Shown piece after piece: positions 8,710 through 17,628 of a DNA stretch of 64,000 bases. The notes below the pieces were generated by a model. It ran no database searches, had not been told where the DNA came from, and saw only the letters and a list, made by a program, of their open reading frames with translations. Made by a program: the position numbers and the translations under genes. Positions within the stretch are counted from its first letter, which is position 1. Each line of letters begins with the position of its first letter. This DNA is from Paenibacillus sp. FSL H8-0537 (GTDB lineage Bacteria; Bacillota; Bacilli; Paenibacillales; Paenibacillaceae): assembly GCF_038051995.1 (NCBI RefSeq), contig NZ_CP150290.1, forward strand, positions 2,842,001 to 2,906,000. Reading direction: 5' to 3'.

Positions 8710-8741
8710 TATAATATTTTATAGTGGAAGGGTGTTTGAAC

Positions 8742-9962
8742 ATGTCCGATCGTGCGTATCAGCTATTGGAAGAACAGCAGAAGGCTAGAGGGATTAATCT
8801 GGATGCCGTCAAAGAGCAATTGAAAACGCTTAAAATCGAAACGCCTTCATGGGGCTATGGCGACTCAGGTACGCGCTTCAAGGTTTATCAGAAGGAAGGC
8901 GTTCCACGTACACCATTCGAGAAAATCGAAGATGCAGCGCAGGTTCACCGTTACACTGGCCTTGCGCCATCGGTGGCTATCCACATTCCTTGGGATAAAG
9001 TAGATGATTACAGCAAGCTGAGAAGCCATGCGGAAAGCCTCGGCCTCAAGATCGGCGCAGTTAATCCGAATTTGTTCCAGGAAGACGAGTACATGCTCGG
9101 CAGCGTAACGAATGCAAATGAAAAAATTCGCCGCAAAGCGACAGACCATTTGCTGGAATGTGTGCAAATCGCTAAAGAAACAGGCTCGCGCGATATTAGC
9201 CTCTGGTTTGCAGACGGCACAAACTATCCGGGCCAAGGCGATATTCGCAAGCGTAAAGCATGGATGCAGGAATCGCTTTCTGAAATGTACCGTGCACTTG
9301 ATCCTCATATGCGAATGCTGATTGAATATAAATGCTTTGAGCCTGCTTTCTATCATACCGATCTCGCAGATTGGGGCATGTCGTATAACTTGGCGATGAA
9401 GCTTGGACCTCAGGCCGAGGTGCTTGTGGATACTGGGCATCATCTGCAAGGCGCGAACATTGAGCATATCGTTGCTTATCTAATTGATGAGAAGCGCCTG
9501 GGCGGCTTCCACTTTAACAGCCGTAAATATGCGGATGATGATCTCATCGTAGGAACGACGAATCCTTATGAGCTGTTCCTGATTTTCTATCAAATTTTGC
9601 TGGCTAGCCAAGATAATGATGAGGCAATTCGCAACAACGTCAGCAATATCGCCTATATGATTGACCAATCACACAGCATTGAGCAGAAAATTCCAGCGAT
9701 GCTGCGATCGGTACTGAATGTACAGACGCAATTCGCGAAAGCGCTGCTGATCAATCATGATGAAGTAACAGATGCGCAAAATAGAGATGATGTGCTTGGC
9801 GCTGAAGATGCGGTTCGCAAAGCGTTCGAATTCGACGTTACGCCGCTGCTGCACGCGGTTCGCGAGGAGCAAGGCTTGCCGCTAGATCCAATGCGCGCGT
9901 ATTTGGACAGCAGCTATGGCAAGGATATTTTAGCGAGAGGCAAGGGCGGTGCCAGCTGGTGA
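8742..9962 (+). CDS. rhaA: L-rhamnose isomerase
   Basis: A 406-residue xylose-isomerase-like barrel of the RhaI/YulE type that converts L-rhamnose to L-rhamnulose. Conserved stretches include WGYGDSGTRFKVY, the metal-ligand region IEYKCFEP and DTGHH. I chose the ATG at 8742 because GGAAGG lies 10 nt upstream; an upstream GTG at 8724 overlaps that site. Its stop overlaps the rhaB start by 4 nt (GTGA), indicating translational coupling. Confidence 0.93.
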   Translation: MSDRAYQLLEEQQKARGINLDAVKEQLKTLKIETPSWGYGDSGTRFKVYQKEGVPRTPFEKIEDAAQVHRYTGLAPSVAIHIPWDKVDDYSKLRSHAESLGLKIGAVNPNLFQEDEYMLGSVTNANEKIRRKATDHLLECVQIAKETGSRDISLWFADGTNYPGQGDIRKRKAWMQESLSEMYRALDPHMRMLIEYKCFEPAFYHTDLADWGMSYNLAMKLGPQAEVLVDTGHHLQGANIEHIVAYLIDEKRLGGFHFNSRKYADDDLIVGTTNPYELFLIFYQILLASQDNDEAIRNNVSNIAYMIDQSHSIEQKIPAMLRSVLNVQTQFAKALLINHDEVTDAQNRDDVLGAEDAVRKAFEFDVTPLLHAVREEQGLPLDPMRAYLDSSYGKDILARGKGGASW

Positions 9963-11425
9963 CCATTCTTGCTTACGATTTAGGGGCGAGCAGCGGAAGA
10001 GCGCTGCTTGGCCGCCTCGTCAACAACAAAATCGAAGTGGAAGAAATACATCGGTTCTCGAATGATCCGGTACAAGTGGGAGAGCGTCTGCATTGGGACG
10101 TTCTTCGCTTGTATTTTGAGATCAAACAAGGCTTGGTCAAAGCGGGGCAGTTGAAGGCAGAGCCGCAAAGCATCGGCATCGATACATGGGCTGTAGACTT
10201 TGGCCTTATTGGAAGCAGCGGCGAGCTGCTGGGAAATCCTTATCATTATCGTGACGCACACACGGATGGTATGATGGAGAAGGTTTTTAAGGCGATTCCG
10301 CAGACGGATATTTTCGAGCGGACGGGCATTCAGTTTTTAAGCTTTAATACGATATACCAGCTCGCTGCTTTGCAGCAAAATGGATCACCGATGCTGCGTG
10401 AAGCCCAGCATTTTCTTATGATTCCAGATTTGCTGCGGTATTATTTGACGGGCGATATGGTTAATGAGTTTTCCAATGCGACAACGACTCAGCTGTTTAA
10501 TCCGCTAACAGGAGATTGGGATGGCGAATTGATTGAACGCCTTGGGCTGAATCGCAATATGTTTGGGCAGGTTGTTCAGCCGGGAGCGGATGCCGGGCGT
10601 ATTCGTTCCTCCGTGAGCGCCGAGCTTGGCGTTGGGAGTATCCCGGTGATCGCCGTTGCTGAGCATGATACAGGATCTGCTGTTGCGGCTGTGCCCGCCC
10701 TTCAGCGTCCATTCGCATATTTGAGCTGCGGCACCTGGTCGCTGATGGGGACAGAAGTAGAGCGTCCAGTCATTAATGAGACAGCCTATCGCTTGAACTT
10801 TACAAATGAAGGTGGCGTAGACGGTACGTACCGCCTGCTCAAAAACATTATGGGCCTCTGGATTGTCCAGGAACTGAAGCGTGAATGGGATCAAGCGGGG
10901 CGCGGCCAATCCTTTGCTGAGCTTGTCAAGCTGGCGGGAGAAGCGAAGCCTTTCACTGCTTTCATCGATCCGGATGCAGCGGTGTTTTTGCCTCCAGGCG
11001 GCATGGAAGCACGTATTCGCACCTATTGCGAGCAGACAGGGCAGCAGCTTGAGCGCAGTCCAGGTGCAATTGTGCGTTGTGTATTGGAGAGCCTCGCGTT
11101 AAAATATCGTTATGTGCTGGAATTAACGGAGCAGCTTTCCGAGCAGCAGTTCAACGGCCTGCATATGGTAGGCGGCGGCATTCAAAATAAGCTGCTATGC
11201 CAGTGGACGGCTAATGCCATCGGCAAGCCGGTGTGGGCAGGGCCAGTTGAGGGCAGCGCAATCGGCAATATGATTGTGCAATGGATTGCCCGCGGCGAGC
11301 TGGCAGATATTTGGGAAGCGCGCAAGGTGATTCGGGACTCCTTCGAGGTGGAGCATTACGAGCCGACGGAGCAGCAAGCATGGCAGGAAGCTTACGGCCG
11401 GTTTACACAGGTGACGGGGCTGTAG
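9959..11425 (+). CDS. rhaB: Rhamnulokinase
   Basis: A 488-residue FGGY-family sugar kinase phosphorylating L-rhamnulose at O1. The N-terminal ATPase motif YDLGASSGR is followed by GIDTWAVDFG, and the C-terminal fold has HMVGGGIQNKLLCQ. It starts with GTG overlapping the rhaA stop. Length is typical for rhamnulokinases. Confidence 0.94.
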   Translation: MTILAYDLGASSGRALLGRLVNNKIEVEEIHRFSNDPVQVGERLHWDVLRLYFEIKQGLVKAGQLKAEPQSIGIDTWAVDFGLIGSSGELLGNPYHYRDAHTDGMMEKVFKAIPQTDIFERTGIQFLSFNTIYQLAALQQNGSPMLREAQHFLMIPDLLRYYLTGDMVNEFSNATTTQLFNPLTGDWDGELIERLGLNRNMFGQVVQPGADAGRIRSSVSAELGVGSIPVIAVAEHDTGSAVAAVPALQRPFAYLSCGTWSLMGTEVERPVINETAYRLNFTNEGGVDGTYRLLKNIMGLWIVQELKREWDQAGRGQSFAELVKLAGEAKPFTAFIDPDAAVFLPPGGMEARIRTYCEQTGQQLERSPGAIVRCVLESLALKYRYVLELTEQLSEQQFNGLHMVGGGIQNKLLCQWTANAIGKPVWAGPVEGSAIGNMIVQWIARGELADIWEARKVIRDSFEVEHYEPTEQQAWQEAYGRFTQVTGL

Positions 11426-11451
11426 TTTTTTGAAAGAAAGGAGGGCGGCTT

Positions 11452-12210
11452 ATGCTGGTTGCGGAGCGTTATGAAAAAATCGTACAGCTGGTGAATGACA
11501 GAGGCAGTATAAGAGTGTCCGAGCTCAGCGAGCTATGCGGCGTAACGGAGGAAACGATACGGCGCGATTTGGATCGCTTGGAGCAGGCAGGCAAGCTGCG
11601 GCGTTCGCACGGCGGAGCGGTGAACGTGAAGGATCAGCAGCCGGAGACGCCCTTTACCGAGCGGGAAATTACTCATGCGGAGGAAAAACGGCAAATTGCG
11701 CAGGAAGCGATTAGGCTCATTAAGCCAAAGGACCGGATCGTACTGGATGCCAGTACGACGGCCTGGTATATGGCTTCGCATTTGCCGGATATACCGCTCA
11801 CGGTATTGACCAATTCCATTAAGGTCGCGCTGGAGCTGAGCACGAAGGAGAAGATTGAGGTTATCTCCACTGGCGGGCTGCTCGCTTCGCGTTCGCTGTC
11901 CTACGTTGGGCCGCTAGCGGAACGCTCGCTCAATGCGTATTACGTCGATAAGCTGTTTTTATCGTGCAAGGGCGTGCATTTGGAGCGGGGAATTAGCGAG
12001 TCAAGCGAGCTGCAGGCGCGCATTAAGCTGAAAATGATCGGTATTGCCGATCGGGTCGTACTGCTGGCTGATTCCAGCAAGTTCGGCGTACAAGCTTTTA
12101 CACAGGTGGCAGAGCTGAGTGAAGTCCATTCCATTATTACGGACAAACGGATTGGGGCGGACACCGTTGCCGAGCTGAAGGCAAGATCAATGGATTTGAC
12201 GATAGTGTAA
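11452..12210 (+). CDS. rhaR: DeoR-family transcriptional regulator, probable rhamnose repressor
   Basis: A 252-residue DeoR-type regulator. The N-terminal helix-turn-helix spans about residues 18-50 (VSELSELCGVTEETIRRDL). The C-terminal sugar-phosphate-sensing domain is ISOCOT-like, with DASTTAWYMA and the DSSKFG stretch. As the last gene of the rha operon, 26 nt after rhaB and with AAAGGAGG upstream, it probably represses the operon. B. subtilis RhaR (YulB) has the same family and role, responding to rhamnulose-1-phosphate. The effector here is inferred. Confidence 0.88.
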   Translation: MLVAERYEKIVQLVNDRGSIRVSELSELCGVTEETIRRDLDRLEQAGKLRRSHGGAVNVKDQQPETPFTEREITHAEEKRQIAQEAIRLIKPKDRIVLDASTTAWYMASHLPDIPLTVLTNSIKVALELSTKEKIEVISTGGLLASRSLSYVGPLAERSLNAYYVDKLFLSCKGVHLERGISESSELQARIKLKMIGIADRVVLLADSSKFGVQAFTQVAELSEVHSIITDKRIGADTVAELKARSMDLTIV

Positions 12211-12221
12211 GGTGGCGTTCT

Positions 12222-12304
12222 AGCAGGCGGGACTTGTCAAAAGGCTGTTGGGAAGTGTTTGCAGCATGCGGATTATTCCCAGACGTTTTGCAGTCCCGCT
12301 TGCT
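12222..12304 (+). terminator. Long imperfect stem-loop after rhaR
   Basis: AGCAGGCGGGACT (12222-12234) pairs with AGTCCCGCTTGCT (12292-12304), 12 of 13 positions, enclosing about 57 nt. No good T-tract follows, so termination is uncertain. It may be a leader structure of the lut operon. Confidence 0.45.
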
Positions 12305-12313
12305 TTGTCCAAC

Positions 12314-12324
12314 TTGTCTGACAA
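12314..12324 (+). promoter_or_regulatory. FadR-type GntR operator upstream of lutABC
   Basis: TTGTCTGACAA is an inverted repeat matching the TnGTnnnACnA consensus of FadR-subfamily GntR regulators. It is followed by -10-like TATTAT (12330) and lies 49 nt before lutA. The GntR/FadR-family gene at 15394 is the natural ligand. Confidence 0.6.
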
Positions 12325-12372
12325 CCTGATATTATACATTTGTTATTCATCCGAGCAAAAGAGGTGCTAAAG

Positions 12373-13101
12373 GTGAAAGTATCCTTATTTATTACATGTT
12401 TGAGTGACGCGATGTATCCTAGAGTCGGTGAAGCGATGGTTCGGCTGCTGGCGAAATACGGCGTACGGCTTGATTTTCCAACGGTGCAAACCTGCTGCGG
12501 CCAGCCGGCTTTTAACAGCGGCTATTGGAAGGAAGCGCGGGAATCAGCAAAGACGATTTTGGACGCTTTTGAAGACAGTGATTTTGTCATTTCGCCATCC
12601 GGCTCCTGCACAGGAATGATTCATCATTATCCGAAGCTGTTTGAAAATGATCCTGTCATGCTCGCACGAGCGAATAAGCTCCAGCAGAAGTCTTATGAAT
12701 TCACGCAGTTCCTTGTGCAGGTGCTTGGGGTGAAGGATGTAGGTGCGGTGTACCCGCACAAGGTGACCTATCATCCTTCCTGCCACGGCAGCCGCCTGCT
12801 TGGCATTAAGGAAGAGCCAATGGAACTGATGCGGCACGTCAAAGGTATGGAGCTTATACCGCTGCCGTTTGCAGAGGACTGCTGCGGGTTTGGGGGAACG
12901 TTCGCCGTCAAGATGGCGGATATATCTGGCGCAATGGTGACGGAGAAGGCGGACCATGTACTGGAAACGGAAGCAGAGGTGCTCGTCGGTCTTGATCTTG
13001 CCTGCCTGATGAATATCGCCGGAAATTTGCGTTACCGCAACGAACCGGTGAAAGTGATGCATTTGGCTGAGCTATTGTATGAAGGGGTGAAGCAGGCATG
13101 A
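12373..13101 (+). CDS. lutA: L-lactate oxidation complex subunit LutA
   Basis: A 242-residue protein with two Cys-Cys-Gly (CCG) motifs, TCCGQPAFNSG and EDCCGFGGTF, as in heterodisulfide-reductase-like LutA. With LutB and LutC it oxidises L-lactate to pyruvate. I chose the GTG at 12373, with AGAGGTG 6 nt upstream, because it gives the conserved start VKVSLFITC and a length near B. subtilis LutA. The reading could extend to a TTG at 12340. The stop overlaps lutB by 4 nt. Confidence 0.92.
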   Translation: MKVSLFITCLSDAMYPRVGEAMVRLLAKYGVRLDFPTVQTCCGQPAFNSGYWKEARESAKTILDAFEDSDFVISPSGSCTGMIHHYPKLFENDPVMLARANKLQQKSYEFTQFLVQVLGVKDVGAVYPHKVTYHPSCHGSRLLGIKEEPMELMRHVKGMELIPLPFAEDCCGFGGTFAVKMADISGAMVTEKADHVLETEAEVLVGLDLACLMNIAGNLRYRNEPVKVMHLAELLYEGVKQA

Positions 13102-14624
13102 GTGCACCAGCAGGAACGAAAGTGCCGCCTACGGTCAAAGGCCGGGCAGATCTGGCGTTAAACGACGAGTTTTTGCGCAAGGCCGTTAAATTTACGACAG
13201 AGCGTCTTCGCAACGGCAAGCAAGCGGCTACAGCCGAGCACGGCAACTGGGAAGATTGGCGCGAACGCGGACGGCAAATTCGTCTGCATACGATCGCCCA
13301 TCTAGACTATTATTTAAATTTGTTCACTGACAATGCAAGGGCGAATGGCGTTCATGTGCATTTTGCTTCGACGGCGGCCGAGGCGGTGAAGGTTTCACTT
13401 GCGATCGCCAAGCAGGTAAAGGCGAAATCGGTCGTAAAATCCAAGTCGATGGTTACGGAAGAGCTGCATCTTAATCATGCGCTGGAAGGGCTCGGAATTG
13501 AAGCGATTGAAACCGACTTGGGCGAGTATATTATTCAGCTTGCGGGCGAGACGCCTTCGCATATTATTATCCCAGCCATTCATAAGAACCGCTTTCAAAT
13601 TGCGGAGCTGCTGTCCAAGGAAGCGGGCGAGACGCTTGAAGCGGATACGACGATATTGGCGGGCTTCGTCCGCAAAAAGCTGCGGGAGAAGTTTCTTGAA
13701 GCGGATATCGGCATGACGGGCTGTAATTTTGCGATTGCTGAAACCGGGTCGATGGTATTGTTTGAAAATGAAGGCAATGCGCGTATGGTGACGACGGTGC
13801 CGAAAACGCAGATTACACTTATGGGCATGGAACGGATTATTCCTTCCTGGTCGGATCTTGAAGTAATGGCAACGCTGCTGCCGCGTTCAGCCACTGGGCA
13901 GAAGCTGACGATGTATATGTCCGGCATTACCGGACCTCGCCGCGATGTGGACGCCGATGGGCCTGATGAGATGCATATTATTATTGTAGATAATGGGCGT
14001 TCGAACCAGCTTGGCGACCCCGAGTTTCAGGAGCTGCTCAATTGCATTCGCTGCGGCGCCTGCCTTAATGCTTGTCCGGTATACCGCCACATTGGCGGTC
14101 ATGCCTATGGCGGAACGTACAGCGGACCGATTGGCGCAGTGCTCACGCCTGCGCTCCAAAAAAATGTCGGCGATTGGGATGATATTGCCAACGCCTCCAG
14201 CCTGTGCGGCGCCTGCTATGAAGCATGCCCGGTCAAAATCCCGCTGCATGAAATGCTCATTTATTTGCGCAGGCGCAAGCAAGAGGGCGGACATCGCGAT
14301 TTGGCGGAAGCGGGGGGCATGAAAGGATTTTCAGCTATTATGGGCAATTCGGGCCGCTTTAAGGGCGTAGTCAAGCTGGGCAAGCTGGGACAGAAGCTCG
14401 TTTCACGCAACGGCGAAATCCGGCTTAAGCTGGGGCCGCTGAAGGGCTGGAACAGCTACCGTGTTACGCCAAGCCTGCCGAAGCAGTCATTCCGAGATAA
14501 GTGGGGCACGCTCGAAGAGGAGCTTCGCCATGGTCTGAATGAGCTAAGCCCAGATGCGCGCAGCCGGATGGAGCAGCTCGTTCGCAGCAGAGAGCAAGAT
14601 GGAGGAGGGCATGGACATGGCTGA
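13098..14624 (+). CDS. lutB: L-lactate oxidation iron-sulfur subunit LutB
   Basis: A 508-residue protein. The N-terminal LUD domain is followed by two ferredoxin-like clusters: CIRCGACLNACP (Cys316, 319, 322, 326) and CGACYEACP (Cys370, 373, 377). It passes electrons from lactate oxidation. The start is an ATGA overlap with lutA. The C-terminal about 100 residues are basic and family-typical. It is somewhat longer than B. subtilis LutB. Confidence 0.93.
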   Translation: MSAPAGTKVPPTVKGRADLALNDEFLRKAVKFTTERLRNGKQAATAEHGNWEDWRERGRQIRLHTIAHLDYYLNLFTDNARANGVHVHFASTAAEAVKVSLAIAKQVKAKSVVKSKSMVTEELHLNHALEGLGIEAIETDLGEYIIQLAGETPSHIIIPAIHKNRFQIAELLSKEAGETLEADTTILAGFVRKKLREKFLEADIGMTGCNFAIAETGSMVLFENEGNARMVTTVPKTQITLMGMERIIPSWSDLEVMATLLPRSATGQKLTMYMSGITGPRRDVDADGPDEMHIIIVDNGRSNQLGDPEFQELLNCIRCGACLNACPVYRHIGGHAYGGTYSGPIGAVLTPALQKNVGDWDDIANASSLCGACYEACPVKIPLHEMLIYLRRRKQEGGHRDLAEAGGMKGFSAIMGNSGRFKGVVKLGKLGQKLVSRNGEIRLKLGPLKGWNSYRVTPSLPKQSFRDKWGTLEEELRHGLNELSPDARSRMEQLVRSREQDGGGHGHG

Positions 14625-15345
14625 ACAGACGCATGAGCAATGGCTGGAGGAGCTCGCGGCGGATTCCCGCCGCAAGCAGGAAGCTTTTATGAATGATATC
14701 GCAAATAAGCTGGGACGTCCGCGCGTACTAGAGAAGCCGGTGCATCCGTTCCGCGGTGCCCCGGACTTCTGGCAGGAGTATGAATGGACACTGGAAGAGC
14801 GTATTGAACGTTTTACCGCGAATTTTCATAGTAATGGCGGACATGTCAGCCATTTGTCCACGATGGACGAAGCGAAGCAGTTCATTAGCGATAAGGCAGC
14901 GGAGCTTGGCGCGCGTTACATCATTAGGCAAAACCAGCCGGAGCTTGCCGGGATGAAGCTGGAAGAAGCACTTCCTAACGTGAGCTTAAGCGTATGGAAC
15001 AGCGATGAAAATGAAAATTGGAAAGCGCGCGCGGCAGAAGCGGATTTTGGGGTTGTTGTGGCTGATTACGCGGCTGCCTATACGTCATCTATTGCCGTTT
15101 TGTCTGGAAAGGACAAGGGGCGCTCAGTAAGCCTGCTCCCAACTGTTCTCATCGTCATTATTCCGCTTGAGCGGCTGAAGACGAAGTTGGGTGAGATTTT
15201 AATTCCGATGGATGAAGCGGGTCGTGAGAGCTTGCCAGCGGGCGTTCATTTTATTTCAGGGCCAAGCCGATCGTCCGATATTGAAAACGACCTGACGATT
15301 GGTGTTCACGGTCCCGGCGTCGTTTATGCGCTGCTGGTCGGATAG
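14617..15345 (+). CDS. lutC: L-lactate oxidation subunit LutC
   Basis: A 242-residue LUD-domain protein, third subunit of the lactate oxidation complex. I chose the ATG at 14617, which has GGAGGAGGG ending 7 nt upstream and gives the length of B. subtilis LutC. An ATG at 14611 is too close to that site. It overlaps the end of lutB by 8 nt. The motif HGPGVVYALLVG at the C-terminus is typical. Confidence 0.9.
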   Translation: MAEQTHEQWLEELAADSRRKQEAFMNDIANKLGRPRVLEKPVHPFRGAPDFWQEYEWTLEERIERFTANFHSNGGHVSHLSTMDEAKQFISDKAAELGARYIIRQNQPELAGMKLEEALPNVSLSVWNSDENENWKARAAEADFGVVVADYAAAYTSSIAVLSGKDKGRSVSLLPTVLIVIIPLERLKTKLGEILIPMDEAGRESLPAGVHFISGPSRSSDIENDLTIGVHGPGVVYALLVG

Positions 15346-15393
15346 GACTTTGGGCTATTTTTCAAGTGAGCTTAGGAAAAGGAGGCGGGCGGC

Positions 15394-16101
15394 TTGCAAG
15401 TAACGAAGCTGACAAAGCGGAACCATTACGAGGAAATTACGGCGCAAATTAAACGTATGATCGTAGATGGGGAGCTTAAGGTCGGAGACAAGCTGCCTTC
15501 CACTAAGGAGATGTCCGGCCGCTTTGGGGTGGGGCGGTCTACGACTAGAGAGGCGCTCAGTGCGCTTAAAGCGATGGGGCTGATTGACATTCGCCAAGGT
15601 GGCGGCTGCACGGTCATAAGCACGCTGCCCTCGGAGTTTGAGCTGCCCGAGCTGCAATCGCTGCGTATTAATCGCCAAACCTTACTGGCGCTGCTGGAGG
15701 CGCGCCAGTCCTTCGAGGTATCGAATGCCGCTATTGCTGCGTCTAAACGGACGGAGGAGGATCTGGCTGTATTGAGGGAGCTTGTCGTTCAAATGAAGGC
15801 AGCCGCAGGCAATGATCTGGAAGGGGAGCGCACCGACCTGCTATTCCATTTGACGCTTGTAAAGGCGACGCATAATACGATTTTGGTGCAGCTGTTTGAG
15901 ACGGTCATGAATCAGGTGGAAACCGCCATTCGGGAAATTCGCAGGGTGGAGTTGTATGCGAACCGCTCGGTTGCGGAGCAGCTTTATGAGGAGCATTTGG
16001 CCATTTATAAAGCGGTTGAAGTACAGGACGCCGAAGCGGCGTCGCTGTCGATGCGGCAGCATCTGCATCACGTCGAAAGCATTTTGATGAAATATGTGTG
16101 A
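15394..16101 (+). CDS. lutR: GntR/FadR-family regulator, probable LutR
   Basis: A 235-residue regulator with an N-terminal winged helix (about residues 10-75; KLPSTKEM, GVGRSTTREALSALKAMGLI) and a C-terminal FCD domain. It starts with TTG, preceded by AAAAGGAGGCGGG about 8 nt away. It lies 48 nt after lutC, matching the lut gene link to LutR (YvfI) in B. subtilis. Its likely operator is the palindrome before lutA. Confidence 0.87.
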   Translation: MQVTKLTKRNHYEEITAQIKRMIVDGELKVGDKLPSTKEMSGRFGVGRSTTREALSALKAMGLIDIRQGGGCTVISTLPSEFELPELQSLRINRQTLLALLEARQSFEVSNAAIAASKRTEEDLAVLRELVVQMKAAAGNDLEGERTDLLFHLTLVKATHNTILVQLFETVMNQVETAIREIRRVELYANRSVAEQLYEEHLAIYKAVEVQDAEAASLSMRQHLHHVESILMKYV

Positions 16102-16106
16102 CCAGC

Positions 16107-16151
16107 AGCGGCAGTTCTGACGAGTATAATCGTCAAGGATTGCCGCTTTTC
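16107..16151 (+). terminator. Nested hairpin between lutR and the convergent GNAT gene
   Basis: Outer stem AGCGGCA / TGCCGCT (16107-16113, 16141-16147), inner stem TGACGA / TCGTCA, then TTTT. It probably terminates lutR. Confidence 0.7.
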
Positions 16152-16153
16152 CA

Positions 16154-16543
16154 TTAAAGCTGCTTTTCCATATGCACACAAGCCACATGCTCACCAGATG
16201 GCCTGAATCTTAAAGAGATATCAAAAGGCTTATAGCCTAGCTTTTTGTAAAAAAGCATTCCTCTCGTATTCGTGTTATGGCATAAAAGGTTAAGCTTCTT
16301 TATTTTTAATTTTTCTTTGGCGATCATTTCCATCGTTTCGATCAAAAATCCCGCCGCTCCCTTGCCCCGATAATCAGGGGAGACAATGACATTGCCCAGC
16401 CAGCAGTCGTTGTTGTCATCCTTGTAAAAGTTGGCGTAGCAGGCAACACTCTTCCCATGTGTAATGACGGTTGGCTCCAGCCGGTTAGGAAGATTTTTTA
16501 CTATTTGCTCAGGCGTTAAAGGGTAGGAGGCTGACGGAAACAT
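16154..16543 (-). CDS. GNAT-family N-acetyltransferase
   Basis: A 129-residue protein with the acetyl-CoA-binding motif VSPDYRGKGAAGFLIE and a C-terminal LFYKKLGY block. The substrate is unknown. No clear ribosome-binding site precedes the ATG, and the region immediately upstream is repeat copy B (16545-16643), which abuts the start. The repeat may have replaced the original leader or N-terminus. It runs convergent to lutR. Confidence 0.8.
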   Translation of the reverse strand: MFPSASYPLTPEQIVKNLPNRLEPTVITHGKSVACYANFYKDDNNDCWLGNVIVSPDYRGKGAAGFLIETMEMIAKEKLKIKKLNLLCHNTNTRGMLFYKKLGYKPFDISLRFRPSGEHVACVHMEKQL

Positions 16544-16544
16544 A

Positions 16545-16643
16545 CAAGGTGAAACGGATCTCGCCGTCCTTTGGCGGCGCGGCGCGTTTCATTCCGAGAA
16601 ATATAGAGAAGGTATCGCGTAATGCTATACTTTCCTATATTTT
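16545..16643 (-). repeat. Two-hairpin dispersed intergenic repeat, copy B
   Basis: On the minus strand it reads an AT-rich hairpin (AAAATATAGG ... CTATATTTCTC), then GAATGAAACGCGCCGCGCC, CAAAGGA and CGTTTCACCTTG. This is nearly identical to copy C at 32891-32990. The 3' end abuts the start codon of the GNAT gene. Confidence 0.75.
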
Positions 16644-16984
16644 AAAATAATTCATCTTCGGTTTGTGGAAAAGAAGAGATGGTTGAAAGATCGCTCGTTT
16701 GCAAGGAGCGGTAGGTGTACATAAAGTAAATCCCCCATTTCAAAAAAATATTTTTTGCATATGTCTTAATTATTATGTATTCCCTATTAAAAGGCTAGAT
16801 GGAATGACAATGTTGTTTTTTGATAGATAAGAACCTTTGTTTCAAAATGAAGAAAATGCAATTGTTGGTCAACTGTCCATTTGGGCAAGATAGAGGGGCC
16901 GACCAATATCAGCCAATTTTATAAATAGAGGTTTGTTTGAAATGAAAATCTAACGATGAATTATAGTTGGGATTAGCCTTTTAT
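16644..16984. other. AT-rich intergenic stretch without a recognised gene
   Basis: No ribosome-binding site with a credible frame was found. The stretch is AT-rich and separates repeat copy B from the inverted-repeat-bounded segment. Confidence 0.5.
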
Positions 16985-17460
16985 TTTAGGGTGTGTATGC
17001 AAACCGGAGTCGGCTTTCTGTTCTTTGTTTAGCGTTTATTCGAGGTCAATTTTCTCTGCCGATTTAAAGGCTTATAGAACCCCATTATGCGAATGTTGCT
17101 GAGTCCACTGTGGGTGTAAAAGCACTGTTGCAGAGACTGCTGCGGCTGAGGCCATCATCTCGGAAGCTCACTGCTTTTTTTGAAGGACTGAGGTTCCGCT
17201 ATTTAGGCTTTTACTCCGATTTGAGGCCACCCGCGGACAGGAACGCCTTTATTCCCCTCATTATCCCGTCAAAATGGCTTTTGAAAGCACATTAGAGGCT
17301 TCTGAGTCCGCAGCCGATGCCATAACCCTTGATTTGGCTTAAATAGCGGCTGCTGTGTCCGCCAAGTCTAACTTTATTCAAGGGGCCAGCCGCTGAAACC
17401 AAGAGCATGGCGGTGGCTATAATCAGGAATTGAATCGCTTATGATTGCATACACGCCCTA
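16985..17460 (+). repeat. TIR-bounded intergenic segment, copy 2
   Basis: TTTAGGGTGTGTATGCAA (16985-17002) is repeated inverted at 17445-17460 (TTGCATACACGCCCTA), 15 of 16 positions matching. The first third shares ordered blocks with the segment at 5886-6080. No transposase frame is present. It looks like a non-autonomous element or a decayed insertion. Confidence 0.5.
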
Positions 17461-17628
17461 GTAAGCGGTTTTCTTGTGTTTAACCATTAATGAATGAATG
17501 AAGGTATAGCCTTCTTGCCTAATGGCATGACCAATTTTCGCAAATCGCGGAATGAAATTTAAAAGTTGGGAATAGTAAGGCTTGTGGCAAAACAAAATCA
17601 AAAAATAAAGAAGGACGGTGTCTACTGC

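Noticed and set aside
17110..17295. Short plus-strand frame inside the TIR-bounded segment
   Set aside because: No binding site or family; composition looks non-coding.
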